Part shown: positions 1 through 11,098 of the stretch, piece after piece
Layout of the letters: every line of letters starts with the position of its first letter
Numbering within the stretch: the first letter of the stretch is position 1
Assembly: GCF_047495875.1 (NCBI RefSeq)
Contig: NC_092497.1
Location: 6,713,513-6,777,512, forward strand
Length of the DNA stretch: 64,000 nt
Direction of reading: 5' to 3'
From: Pithys albifrons albifrons
Lineage: Eukaryota; Chordata; Aves; Passeriformes; Thamnophilidae
Translations under genes and position numbers: made by a program
Notes under the pieces: model-generated
What the model was told of the DNA's origin: nothing
What the model saw: only the letters and a program-made list of their open reading frames with translations
Databases searched by the model: none

Positions 1-1486
1 TGTCCCAATTCTCAGTGTGCAAAGCTGCCTACATACAGATCTGCCAATGAGATATTTTATGAATAACTGGGAAGTCCTAGAGAAATTAACACACCTTTCA
101 AAGTTTCATCTAGTAGGACGCAGCACATCTGCTGCCATTTATTTTCAAATTCTTTTATCCATGATGTACTCTGGAGTCTTTACTTGGTGTAATGGTATGA
201 GGAGCTATGAAGGTTTCCCTTTCAGACAACTCAGTGGAGAATTCAGTCTGACTTTCCTCTGGCTTTACAAACTATGTCAAGGGATTAATTTATACCCAGT
301 GTCATTGCTTCTGTGACTGAGGCTGTGGGGCAAGGGCAAGTTCACTAACCCATTTGAGCTGCTGTGAAGAGATATGGGCACTTACTCTTTTCCAGTCTCT
401 GCTGTATGTTCAATCCAGTCCAGTTTAGCTGCAGCATGTTTATGTAACACATCAAATGTAGAGAAATTTACATCATGGAGTACCTTCCATGTCACTGCAA
501 ATTTTACTGAGATCTTTGCAATGAACAAAAGGTAAATGTATTAAAATCTTGTTGTGCAGCCATCTCTAGCTGTCCAGTTGTCTGATTGCCCATGTCTAGC
601 TCAGTCCAGGACAATGCTGAGACTGCTATTGTAAGCTGGTTCAAATGCTCTGAAAGGACACTATTCAGTTCCAAGATAGTTAAGAAATGATTGCTGATTG
701 TTTTTTTTTTTTCCTTTCCTCCCTTTTTTTTAGCTTGTGTGGTGTGTGTGTGTGTGAATGTTTTGCAACACAGATGGTGTAAAATCAAATAAAAAATCAA
801 ATGTTTTTCTCTTTCATAAGATTCCTACAGCTTGGTATGGTACCAAGAAGCTTTGAACAATGGTTAAAAGAAGGAAAATTCCCATTTTATCCATGTAGGA
901 GTAGAAAACATTAACATTTGAATTTGAATGTGCCCAGGCTGCTCGAGAAACTTGGCAACCACAAATATCATGCTGCCTAGAGAATCAGAGACCACAGAAA
1001 ATAATTGTAAAGATAAGTACTTGGTGCAAAGACGGGTTATGTGGAAGCAACAGTAAAGAAATCAACATTAGGGGACCAGCTGTGCATTAGGTGTATAATG
1101 CAATAAAGAATGACATAAATTACCATAGCAAACAAATGGACACTTAAGAAGCAGTACATAGGGGAATACATATAAAACAAAGACTGGGATGATGGGCGAT
1201 ATTTGCTTTGTCACTTCTTCCTTGTGGAGTGTTGTTATTAAAAAAAAAAAAAGTAAAAGAGAGAAAGAAAGCAAAACCTGAAACAACAACAAATGAACAA
1301 AAATAGCCAATCCAAACCAATGCTCATATACACACACAATTTCTTTAAAAGATAAAGCCACATTCAGGATTTTTTTTTCAAGTTCTATATTATTTACCTC
1401 AGACTTTTCTAGTATGTGATAGATTTTTTTCTCAGTACTGGAAAAAGTGTGATATTGCTGAAGTCAATGTGTGTTAGTGTGAAATT

Positions 1487-1528
1487 TATAGAATTACTTT
1501 AACAAAGTATAGAATTACTTTAACAAAG
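1487..1528. repeat. Perfect 21-bp tandem duplication
   Basis: Two adjacent identical 21-base units, 1487-1507 and 1508-1528, each beginning TATAGAATTAC and ending ACAAAG. The perfect identity suggests a recent slippage or duplication event. No function can be assigned. Confidence 0.9.
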
Positions 1529-2484
1529 CATAAATAGGAATAAATATATTTGACTTTTTAAAAGCAGAACAGAAATACCTTTTTATTCTTAGATAATTAA
1601 TAGTTAGCTTTTGTCAAGCTTTACACATGTACAATGATGTCTGCGCCTTAGGTATTCTCCCCTTACAGCCAGTTATCAGAATTATATGCTTCACAACATG
1701 TTTTAGAACCTTGCTTTAAAATGAGAGGATTCATACCTTGGATGTGTTTGCTTCTCTCCATTTACTATAGAGTATGCAATGACTAGCTCAGATGAAAATG
1801 TCTGCTCTGTGTATATCTATTTAAAGTCCAATGAATCACACCTGAAACTGAATTCACACAACTCTTAAGTCCTTTGAATTCTTTATATTAAAATGCAAAC
1901 CACTGTTTGGTTGCCAGCTATACTGTGCATGTTGTGCAAGACTGATTGGTATCCTCCTCCTTATTCATTGGTCTCACATCCTTCCATTCTTAAGAAATGA
2001 ATGAAAAGAGGATGAATGACATCTGTTAGCAATCAATGGTCAGGATATACTTTGAACGCAAGATGTTAGGACACCCTGTGCTAGCCCAGATTAACATTCC
2101 CTGTGAATTGACAACATTATAAACTGTGAAATGTTGTCATTTGCTTGAAAGTTAGATTGGCACTTCTGTGAATATTTGTTTGAAGGGGATTCTGGAGAAG
2201 CTGTAGCAAAATAGATGGTGATAAAATCTGTTTAAACAACTTTTCAAATTGTGTCATTAGAGTTCCCTTTCATTAAACTCAAATGATCTGATGGAAAAGA
2301 GGCTATGATCTGGTAGCTGAGATTCATTTTGAAGAAAGAAGATTACTTGAAAATGCCTAAGAATCCATAACAATTACCTAACATAACATGTAGCATACAA
2401 AAGAAAACCAAAACAAAGCAAAACCTGAGAGTGTATCAGAGGTAATTTTCACAGATTGTGGTCTCATTGCAGTTGTTTCTGGTT

Positions 2485-2590
2485 TGGTTTTGGTTTTGGG
2501 TTTGTTTTTTTTTGGGGGGTGGAGGTTTGTGTGTGTGTGTGTGTGGTTTTTTGGTGTTTTTCTCTAGTTTTATTGTTTTTTTTTAAATAT
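2485..2590. repeat. T/G-rich simple repeat with (TG)n core
   Basis: A low-complexity tract of T runs and TTTGG/TTTGGG units, followed by a short TG dinucleotide run and a further T run. It resembles the other T/G or A/C tracts in this window. Open frames that cross it are not genes. Confidence 0.8.
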
Positions 2591-2979
2591 AAATGCATAA
2601 TAAACTGAATTTTTCTATACATAGACAATGGGAAAAATCACATGTGCAATGTCTCATACCTGAATTTTTTGGAATAAAACAGACTAAAACTTCTCAAATT
2701 TGATTTGTCTGTTTTCTCTAGCAGTTTGCCTACTAGTTAATTCTAGCCCCATATAAAAAAAAAAAAAAGAAAAAATACCTGCTTGACTATTACAATGTAA
2801 TTGCAAATAGGTGGACACTCTGAATCCTTTGGTTAAACACTACAGAAAAGTAGCAATAGAACAAAAAGTCATTTTTTAAAACAATATTTTTTTAACACCA
2901 GTAATACTTTCCTAACTAAAAGACATAAAACTAATGCAAATTTTAATTCCAATAACCCAAATAGTCCAACTCAAAGTGG

Positions 2980-3130
2980 GAAAAACAAAACCAAACCAAA
3001 CCAGAAAAAAAAGCAAGCAAACATCCCCCCCCCCCGCAAAAGAATTAAAAAAAACTAAAACTTCTCCCAAAATCAGCAAACAAACTAACAAACCAACCCC
3101 AAACAAACCAAAAAAACAAAGCAAAACCCA
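2980..3130. repeat. A/C-rich simple repeat with C11 run
   Basis: Degenerate AAAACC/CAAAC units of about 150 bp, interrupted by an 11-base C homopolymer at 3025-3035. Short open frames on both strands here (lysine/proline-rich on plus, phenylalanine/leucine-rich on minus) are translations of the repeat. Confidence 0.85.
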
Positions 3131-3664
3131 AACCTTGTGGAATCAACTTTCTTTAAACTTCTCAGGGCCAAAAAGAACATTAACTATGGTGGATAAATAG
3201 AGGACGACTGTTTGTGAAGTAGTACAAAATAGTAGTCAATACTGTAAACTGACTAGGTAAAATAAGAAAAGTAGCATTCCATAGTGGCTCGTATTCCTAT
3301 TTAAAAGATACAAGATCACAACTAAGACCTATGTTTTTAAGATAATAGATTTCAATTATATTTATTTTTCAAATATATTTATTTTTTCTCCAGTAAAAAT
3401 AAAAAGGTTGGCGGTAATGTTACCAAGAGAGATTTTGAATCCTCTGTTGGACTCAAAAAGCAAAATATAAAATCTCTGTTGTGTATTATAATTGTGAAAC
3501 TTTATGACTTTGGATGAACAGTTCTGTAGTCTATCAGAAGAAAAGAAATAAATGGAACCAAAACCAAGTTTGCACAAAGAAGAGGGAGGGACTGAGAAAC
3601 ATTATTAAAGCTGACAGTAATGGAGGTCTCTGAGAAATCTGGACAGTGTTATGGGTGAAATGAT

Positions 3665-3686
3665 TAGAATCATAGAATCATAGAAT
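3665..3686 (-). repeat. CR1 3'-terminal octamer repeat
   Basis: Octamers of CATAGAAT (plus strand) at 3671-3678 and 3679-3686, preceded by a partial unit. They mark the 3' end of the minus-strand CR1 and are the part thought to be recognised by CR1 reverse transcriptase. The same motif appears degraded near 10619-10635, 15821 and 52282. Confidence 0.9.
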
Positions 3687-3850
3687 CAGTTGGGTTGGAA
3701 GAGACCTCTGAGATCATCAAGTCCAACTCTTAATCCAACCCCACTTAGATTACTAGATCATGGCACAAAGTACCATGTCCAATCTCACATTAAAAACCTA
3801 CAGGGTTGGAGAATCCACCACATCCCTGGACATGCCATTCCAGTGCCTGA

Positions 3851-5571
3851 TTACTCTCTCTGTAAAGAACTTCTTTCTGATATCCCACTGAAACCTCCCC
3901 TGGTAAAGCTTAACCCATGCCTTCTTGTCCTACTGTTGATTACCTGAGAGAAGAGACCACTCCCCACCTGGCTACAACATCCTTTCAGGTAGTTATAGAC
4001 AGTGATGAGGTCACCTCTAAGCCTCCTCTTCTCCAGGCTAAACAACCCCAGCTCCCTCAGCCTCTCCCCATAGGACTTGTGCTCCAGTCCCTTCAGCAGC
4101 TTTGTTGCTCTTCTCTGGACCTGCTCTAGAACCTCAATATCTTTCCTGAACTGAGGGGCCCAGAACTGAACACAGTACTCAAGGTGTGGTCTCCTAAATG
4201 CAGAGTACAGGGGAAGGATCATTTCTCTCGTACTGCTGCCACGCTAATTTTTATACAGACCAGGATCCCATTGGCCTCCTTGGCCACCTGGGCACACTGT
4301 TGGCTCATGTTCAGCCTCCTGTCAATCCAAACCCCCAGGTCCATTTCTGTCTGGCTGCTCTCCAGCCACTCTGTCCCCAGCCTGTAGCGCTGCATGGGGT
4401 TGTTGTGACCAAAGTGAAGACCCAGCACTTGGCCTTTTTAACCTCATCCCATTTTAATCAGCCCATCTCTCTCACCTATAAAGGTCCCTCTGCAGAGCCC
4501 TCAGGCCTTCCAGTAGGTCAGCACTCCCTCTCAACTTGGTGTCATCTACAAACTTGCTAATTATTGGCTCAATCCCCTCAATGAAAGCATCAATAAAGAT
4601 GTTAAACAAAGCTGATCCCAACACTGATCCCTGAGGGACACCACTAGTGTCCAGATGCCAGGGGGACACAGCGCCATTCACCAGCACTCTCTGGGCCCAG
4701 CCATCCAGCCAGCTCTTGGCCCAGCACAGAGTGCCCCTGTCCAAACCACGGGCGGCCAGCTTTTCCAGCAGGATGCTCTGGGAGACACTGTGAAAGGCTT
4801 TGACGAAGTCCAGATAAACCACACCCTTTCCCTCATCCACAAGGCTGGACACTTAATCATAAAAGGAGGTCAGGTTGGTCAGACAGGACCTGTCCTTTCT
4901 AAAACCCATGCTGGCTGGGACTAATCCCTTGTCCATCCTGAAGGTGCTGTGTGATTGCACTCAGAATGAACTGCTCCATAACCCTGCCAGGCACGGAGGT
5001 CAGGCTGACAGGCCTGTAGTTGCCAGGGTCAATGTTGCAGACCTTTTTGTGAATTGGGGTGACATTTGCCAACTTCCAATAACCTGGGATCTCTCCAGAG
5101 AGCCAGGACTGTTGGTAGATGATGGAGAGTGGCTTGGCAAGCTCCTCTGCCAGCTCCCTCATCACCCTAGGGTGGATCCCCTTTGGTCGCATAAAATTCT
5201 GAGGATCCAAGTGTTTTAGTAAATCATTGACTGTATCCTCCTGGAATCTGGGGGGATTATTCAGCTTCCTGTCATTGTCTATCAGCTCCAAAGGCCAGTT
5301 GTCCTGAGGACCAGCTGTCTTGCTGGTGAAAACTGAGGCAAAGTAGGTGTTAGTACCTCAGCCTTGTCCTCGTCCTGATTAACTGTGTTCCCCCTCGAGT
5401 CCAGCAAATAATGGAGGTTTTCCTTGCCCCTCCTTTTGTTATTGATGTATTTATAGAAGTGCTTTTTGTTGTCCCTAACAGAAGTAGCCGAATTGATTTC
5501 AAATTGCACTTTCGTCTCTCTAATTTTCTTTCTACAAGACCTAAGTCTCTAAACTCTTCATGAGTAACCAA
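3851..5571 (-). pseudogene. CR1 ORF2 reverse transcriptase remnant, frame-broken
   Basis: The reverse transcriptase of the CR1 copy is still readable in pieces: a pre-RT linker (about 5571-5345, itself split over two frames), fingers and early palm (5291-4899, with the block GNYRPVSLTSVPG), the central palm (4852-4472, with [21 protein letters not shown] and the catalytic box [13 protein letters not shown] is encoded by 4552-4541), the segment with [12 protein letters not shown] (4428-4219) and the C-terminal thumb (4222-3851, with [12 protein letters not shown]). Successive pieces lie in different reading frames, so there are at least five frame changes, and a stop lies in the gap between the second and third main blocks. 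CR1 reverse transcriptase would copy its RNA at a nicked target. This copy cannot make an intact enzyme. No attempt is made here to join the pieces. Confidence 0.95.
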
Positions 5572-5800
5572 CCCTTTCTACAACAATCAGTAAGCTCTCC
5601 TTTTTTCCTTTATTTCCTTCAGAATCTCCCTGTTCAACCAAGCTGTTCGTCTTCCCTGCCTGCTTGCCTTTCAGCACACTGGAACAGCCTGATCCTGTGC
5701 ACTCAAGACTTCCTTCTTGAAGTACGTCCATCCCTCCTGTACCCCCTTATATTCAAGGGTTGTTTTCCAGGGCATGTTAGAAGTCCCCTTCCAGACTGAA

Positions 5801-6669
5801 ATATTTTCCTCTTTCCTTATCCTTCAAATTGAAATGTCCAGCGGGTGGGGCACAGGTGCAAGAATTTTGTCTCTCTTTCTAAGCCAAAAGAATCTAAAGG
5901 TTTGAGAGAGAACCTAAGGAACCACAGTTCTGTAACCACTGTAGAACAGGTCAGTCTAGGATGCTCTGTAGGGAAGGTATCCACTCACAGCAATGAAGAG
6001 TTCCAGTACCCAGAATGGGCAAGGCTCTAAAAGTACTGGCTCTCATCCCTAGCAAAATTCTTCATCCCTCTTTTGCTCAGTGACAGTCTTAGACAGCCAA
6101 CCAACCATCCATCAAAATATGTGGCTGTCCATGTGTCTTCTGCACATCTATTTCTATATAAACACCTGTTGGGTGGAAGAGTAGAGGAGAGCAAGGGTCA
6201 GCAGCTGGTCTGCTTTCATATGTTTATGCAGATGTTTCCCTATTCTTCCATCTCTACAAGCATCTCTGACTATTTCACTCACCTTTGTGGTCACTCAATA
6301 TTCATTTTCCTAGAACTTCAGTGGCATTTTAGACAGCTCAGATACCCAGAATGCAACACACATCCTACAGACCACTTGTTATATTTTGAAGATGCAGCTG
6401 GAGGCTTATGGTATAAGAAAACCACAGCTCTGTAAGATATAAAATAGGGTGGAGAGTTCTTTTTTTTAGTTTGTTGTTTGTTTTCTTTCTTGTAACTTTC
6501 AAAATCTTTCTCTCTAAGGAAGTATATTCATAGACTATTTATTTTTTTGAGAGTGATCAGGATTTACGTGACTTCTAGACCCATTAGCTGGGAAAGGCAT
6601 TTACCTGTAAGAAGATAATAAGCAAATAATTTGCAACTATATGTTTGGAAATTATTGTCTATTTTACCT
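5801..6669. other. Unique non-coding stretch
   Basis: Between the CR1 copy and the next LTR. Open frames of up to 120 codons (6073-6435 on plus) show no recognised motif and no coding-like composition. A short T-run tract sits around 6461-6490. No feature can be supported. Confidence 0.5.
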
Positions 6670-7288
6670 ATTGCACTGGATGAGGTTGGGATGGAGTCAG
6701 TTGTCTCCATAGTTGCTTGTATGGGGTTATGCTTTGTATATGTGTTGAAAACTGGGCTTTTTGGGTTTTGGTAGTTTTTTGGTTTTTTGTTTGTTTTTTT
6801 TTTTTTGTGTGTGTGTGTTTTTTTGTTTTTTTTTTTTTATTGCTGAACAGTGCTGAGACAACACCAAGGTCTTTTCTAGATTCATTACTTACTCTGCACA
6901 AGAACCTGGGAAGTGACACAGGTGGGACAGCTGATTCAAACTGTCCCCAGGGATGTTCTATACCCTGTGATGTCATGCTCAGCAAGAAAAGCTGAGGGTA
7001 GAATGAAGAAGGTAGGGACACACAGAGTAATGATTTTTGTCTTCCCAAGTAACCATTACATGCGGTACATCCTGGATTTTCTGGGTATGACTGAACAGCT
7101 ACTTGCTGCTGGGAAGTAGTGAATGAATTTCTTATTTTGTTTTCCCTGCATGTTTAACTTTTGCTTTTAAACTGTCTGTATCATAATCCATGAATTTTCA
7201 CACTATTACCCTTCTAGTTCTCTTCCTCATCACATGGCAGGAGGGAGCAAGCAGCTGTGTAGCGCCTTCCAGGGTTTAAACCACAGCA
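6670..7288 (+). mobile_element. Old ERV solo LTR (family D), T/G-expanded
   Basis: This matches, block by block, the LTR at 61270-61864. Shared marks are an opening resembling TGTGCTGGTTTTGGC in degraded form, the GCTGAACAGTGCTGAG-like block near 6842, TGATGTCATGCTCAGCA near 6970, GTCTTCCCAAGTAACCATTAC near 7040, TTAAACTGTCTGTAT near 7167 and a 3' end GGGTTTAAACCACAGCA ending at 7288. It is more diverged than the 61.3 kb copy and contains a T/G low-complexity expansion at about 6774-6839. No matching 5-bp flank is seen, so the exact ends are approximate. LTRs of this type carry promoter and polyadenylation signals but no protein. No internal retroviral region is adjacent, so it is a solo LTR. 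Confidence 0.85.
6774..6839. repeat. T/G low-complexity tract inside LTR
   Basis: T runs alternating with GTTTT and a short TG run. It lies where the related LTR at 61.3 kb has ordinary unique sequence, so it looks like an expansion or insertion after the LTR was placed. Lysine- or phenylalanine-rich open frames here are artefacts. Confidence 0.8.
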
Positions 7289-9789
7289 TTCATTCAAAAC
7301 CTGCATAAGAAGGAATATCAAGGATAGAGACGTTAGATTTTTTACCTCACTAATTGCCACAAGCCACTTCCCCAAACCTCTCTGAAGTACTTGGTGTTCT
7401 AGCTGAAGTCAAACGAGGTTGTTTTGTGAACAAAACAGATGAAGAAATGTTCACACCAATAAACTTCAATGTTCTGTTTAATACCGTCAACAAGAATAGC
7501 GTGACAAATGTTCTATCTTTCCGGTTTTAGCCTGACAACATGGAAATACTCAACAAGTGTCAGCACACTACAATTTAATAACAAATGTATGTTCTTCTAG
7601 CATGGAGCTCACATACCTAGCATGGGATCCAACAGAGTGACTGTGATTGAAACCTGTCTAAGCAACATGTCTATGAGCAGTACTCAAAGGTGAGCACCAG
7701 ATGCCTCTGTCAGCTTTAGAAACTCCTGCATCATATCTCTTTTAACCTTACTACCCTATGGAATAACTACTTAGTGCACTAAATCTGCTAAGCAAGGACT
7801 TTGCAATTCCAATCCAATATAAATGAATAAATATCTGACTGCTAAATGAACAATCTCTCATACATTAAACCAGTAAGCCAAAAAAGTCATTATAATGTAT
7901 GCATTGAAATTATAATATACAAATATACAAAAGGGAAGATAGACATCCATTGAGAACAGAGAATTGATTACATGGTTAACAAGTAGAATATTTATAGGTC
8001 ATTATTCATATTAATACTAATAGTTCTTTTGTGCTGCTTTCCTCCATTCTATTGTAAGACACAATGAAGTCAGTGGCTTCATTTCCTTTCAATAACCCAC
8101 CTCCTACCTCAAATATACCCTTGCATCCACCATTTTCTCCTGAATAACCTTGCCTAATAGTTTCAATTTAAAAAGTAAGTGTTAAGCTGGGAAATGGATA
8201 AAAGAGGAAACCACTACATATAAGCATGAAAGTTCACTGTACATTATTAACAGTCATAATAGTACTTTGCATTTAATTCCTTTCCTGTAAGGGGATTAAA
8301 ACATTTCTAATTATTAATCAGTATTAAACAGTTTATAATTACCTCTGCAAGAAGGTAATTATTAATATACCCATTTTGCAGATAACCTAAACCACAAAAT
8401 AACTGTGTAACTTTGCCAAAACGGCACCAAAAAAAGGACCATAGAAGCAAAAGAAGAAGAAAGGTTGTGTGTCTTGCCCCTTGTTCCCATTCTAACTCAT
8501 GTATTAACACATTGCTCTTGGGAAGAGAGATTCCACCTACAACCTGGCAGGCACTAAAAAAGAGGAAACTTTTATGAAAGTCATGTCAGTTTAACTCTTA
8601 AGTATGAAAATATGACCTTACATAGTGTAAAAACAAAGAAACAATAAAAATAACCCCAAACCACTGTACCCTTTACTAGACATATCTAGGATCAAAGTTA
8701 AAAAGATTTTTTAGCTTCTCTTAAGATCCATTCTTACAGAATTAAAAAATGTGTGTAGATAAAAAATTGTGGAGGCTTTTTGTTTTTTGTTTTCCCTGGT
8801 ACTACCGGACAATATACAGACTCATTCAAGAACAATGGCAGTGAAAACATAAAACTAAAAAAGGGAATACAGTGTGGGCTTAATTATGCTTTATTTATCT
8901 CCCTAATAGGGACTGAAAGTTTTAGCACTCAAGAAAGAAATCCGCTTACATTAAAGTGAGAATGATCATCATACAAACAAACAAAAATATATCTTTGTAG
9001 AGATCCAGTTTGCAATGGGTTTTAGGGAAATAACCATTCACAAGTGAATCTCCATGTTATTTATCAAAATTATGATGTCACAAACAATTAAAATATTTCT
9101 AATAAATTTTGATTCACCTATCAGCTAACATGTCACTGGTACAACCTAAACAGTGATTTGAGGACACTGCTTTACCTTCTGCTGGAGTGGGCTGTGTTGT
9201 TATCTCTTAAACAGACCAAAGAAACTTGAGAAGGACAGCAAGCTCAACTGTCAGGTAGCTAATCCTCAAAGATCCATAAAGACCAACAAAATTAATCTGA
9301 GATGATTTGGAATCTCATTTATTGGCGAAGCTACACTCTGGTCTTTATAACACTTCTCTTGCCTTAAATAACAATAACTTAAAGAGTTCAATGCAGCCTT
9401 TATCTCAGCTGTTTAAGCATTCGAGGTATTTTTTTTAGATTACACTGTGTCCCAGTTATGAATAAATGAAAGGAAAACCATTTGAATATCTTGATTATTT
9501 TTCCCTCCATAGCACTAATTATATTTCTACAGCCAAAAATAAATTTTAAAATCTGCTGTTTAAATCTCTAAATTCTAACATTTACAATGCAAGATTCCCA
9601 TCTCATATCTAAGAGTGAAAGTTGCAACAGTAACAGCTATAAGATGGTTTACATTTGCTTGAATATGTTTCTCAAAAGCACAGGTGCATTTAGTACAGGG
9701 CCCATAACTTCACTGATGTCAACAGAGCTTCTCTGATTTATACTTCAGGTATGACCCCGACATCAAGTGTGAAACATTTCTGGCAAATT
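7289..9789. other. Unique AT-rich non-coding stretch
   Basis: About 2.5 kb without recognised repeats, RNA genes or coding exons. Composition is AT-rich and CpG-poor. Only very short open frames are present. Nothing specific can be supported. Confidence 0.6.
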
Positions 9790-10016
9790 AGAAAAATAAA
9801 AAATAAAAATAAAAATTAAAAGAAAAAGAAAAAGAACAAGGAAAAGAAAAAGAAAAAAGAAAAAAGAAAAAAGGAAAAGAAAAAGGAAAAGGAAAAGGAG
9901 AAAGAAAAGGAAAAGGAAAAAAGATAAAGGAAAAAGAAAGGAAAAGGAAAGGGAAACAAGGAAAAGCAAAAGCAAAAGCAAAAGCAAAAGCAAAAGCAAA
10001 AAGAAAGGAAAAGAAA
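9790..10016. repeat. Polypurine tract with (GCAAAA)n hexamers
   Basis: About 225 bp almost purely A and G on the plus strand, built from GAAAAA, GGAAAA and similar units and ending in a run of six GCAAAA-type hexamers at about 9965-10000. Long homopurine tracts can form triplex (H-DNA) structures; that is known for such sequences generally and is inferred here. The leucine/phenylalanine-only minus-strand open frame (9763-9999) is an artefact of this tract. Confidence 0.9.
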
Positions 10017-10245
10017 ATTTACATTACAAGAGGAAAGAAAAACTTCATTAATAAATTGAACCTCTGTCTACAGGAATACTACTGTTCTGTTCAGATTCAC
10101 ATCTAGTTATATGGTGGATAACTCACTTTTCCATCCCTCAGTTTCTTCCTGTGTAAAGTGGGAAATGACAGCACGCTCCTTCACCTGGATATTATGAGCC
10201 TTAAATCATAATTTTTGCAATACTTTGGAGATTAGTTGAAACAAA
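10017..10245. other. Unique spacer between polypurine tract and CR1
   Basis: Short unique sequence with no supported feature. Confidence 0.5.
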
Positions 10246-10635
10246 TAACAAGTCCTATGAGAAGTGGGTGAAGGAGCTGGGGTTGTTTAGCCTGTAGAAA
10301 AGAAGGGGAGACCTTCTTGCTCTCTAGAACTGCCTGAAAGGAGGTAGTAGCCAGGTGGGGGTTGGACTCTGCTCCCAGGTAACAAAAGATAGGACGAAAG
10401 GAAATGGCCTTAAGGTGAAGCAGGGGATGTTTGTGTTAGATATCAGGTAAAAATTCTTCACTGAAAGGGTATGCATTGGAACAGACTTCCCAGGGAAGTG
10501 GTGAAGCCATCATCCCTGGAGCTGTAGTTGTGGCACATGGAGACATGGTTTAGTGTTGGATCTGGCAGTGCTGGATTAATGGTGGGACATGCTCTTAAAG
10601 ATCTTTTCTGACCTAAATGATTCTATGGTTCTATG
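10246..10635 (+). mobile_element. CR1 LINE 3'-end fragment
   Basis: The plus strand reads through the end of CR1 ORF2 and its 3' UTR. It begins at the AAGTCCTATGAGAAG-like block, passes GAGCTGGGGTTGTTTAGCCTG and TGGAACAGACTTCCCAGG-like blocks, and ends in degraded octamers, ATTCTATGGTTCTATG, near 10635. Only about 390 bp of the element is present, typical of 5'-truncated CR1 insertions. It lies in the opposite orientation to the 3.7 kb copy. Confidence 0.93.
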
Positions 10636-10856
10636 GGCATTGCTTAAATTTACACATTGTCGCAGTGCTACATCAGCGCATGTTGTTTTGAAACTCACAA
10701 ATCACTCTGCACATATTTATTCTCTTTATTATTGAGTCTGAGTGACTACAAAGTGAAATGTGACAGAGAGCCCTAAATGCCCAGGAAAGAGCAAAAGGAC
10801 ATTTTGTAATATTCCTGGTGAGCAAGGTTAAAGCTGTCTTCAAAAAGTTAAGGGAA

Positions 10857-11098
10857 GATACATAGATATATAGATATACATACACACATATCTATATCTA
10901 TATCTATATCTATATCTATATCTATATCTATATCTATATCTATATCTATATCTATCTAGATATCTAGATATCTAGATCTCTAGATATATAATATATATCA
11001 TCTATATCTATCTATATCGATGTAGCTATATCTAATGTATATAACATATATCATCTATATATCATCTATATCTATATCATCTATATCTTTCTATATCT
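10857..11098. repeat. (TATATC)n compound microsatellite with palindrome
   Basis: A hexamer TATATC/TATCTA array is nearly perfect at about 10888-10955. It then passes into a 24-bp perfect palindrome at 10954-10977 built from CTAGATAT units, and into degenerate ATCTATAT/ATATCATC units to about 11098. The array can be read as overlapping tetra- and hexanucleotide slippage products. It is likely to vary in length between individuals. Confidence 0.92.

Larger units (their letters stand above)
1..3664. other. Unique AT-rich non-coding stretch with simple repeats
   Basis: No gene is recognised here. Open frames are under 100 codons and several are translations of low-complexity tracts. The stretch holds a TG run near 735-756, a 21-bp perfect tandem duplication at 1487-1528, a T/G-rich tract around 2485-2590 and an A/C-rich tract around 2980-3130 that includes an 11-base C run (3025-3035). 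Such A/C tracts are common in bird DNA. I see no splice-flanked exon, CpG island or RNA gene. Confidence 0.6.
3665..5800 (-). mobile_element. CR1 LINE retrotransposon, 5'-truncated copy
   Basis: This is a long copy of the CR1 non-LTR retrotransposon lying on the minus strand. Its 3' terminus is at the low-coordinate end, where about two and a half octamer units (CATAGAAT on plus, ATTCTATG on the element strand) occupy 3665-3686; tandem octamers of this kind are the hallmark of CR1 3' ends. Reverse-strand translation gives the reverse transcriptase and the linker before it in the expected order from about 5570 down to 3851. The segment at about 5600-5800 still resembles the part of CR1 ORF2 upstream of the reverse transcriptase. 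The endonuclease region and 5' UTR are missing, as in most CR1 copies. The upper boundary is approximate. CR1 usually leaves no clear target site duplication and I see none. Confidence 0.95.

Noticed and set aside
6670..7288. Target site duplication searched around the old family D LTR
   Set aside because: No matching 5-mers at the estimated ends; the ends are too decayed to place exactly.
9763..9999. Leucine/phenylalanine-only minus-strand frame that could be taken for a membrane protein
   Set aside because: A direct translation of the polypurine simple repeat.
9965..10000. Regular repeats considered as a CRISPR-like array
   Set aside because: Units are six bases with no spacers. The sequence is a vertebrate-type simple repeat.
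10954..10977. Palindrome considered as a protein-binding operator or replication origin
   Set aside because: It is embedded in a microsatellite and is explained by slippage with one substituted base.
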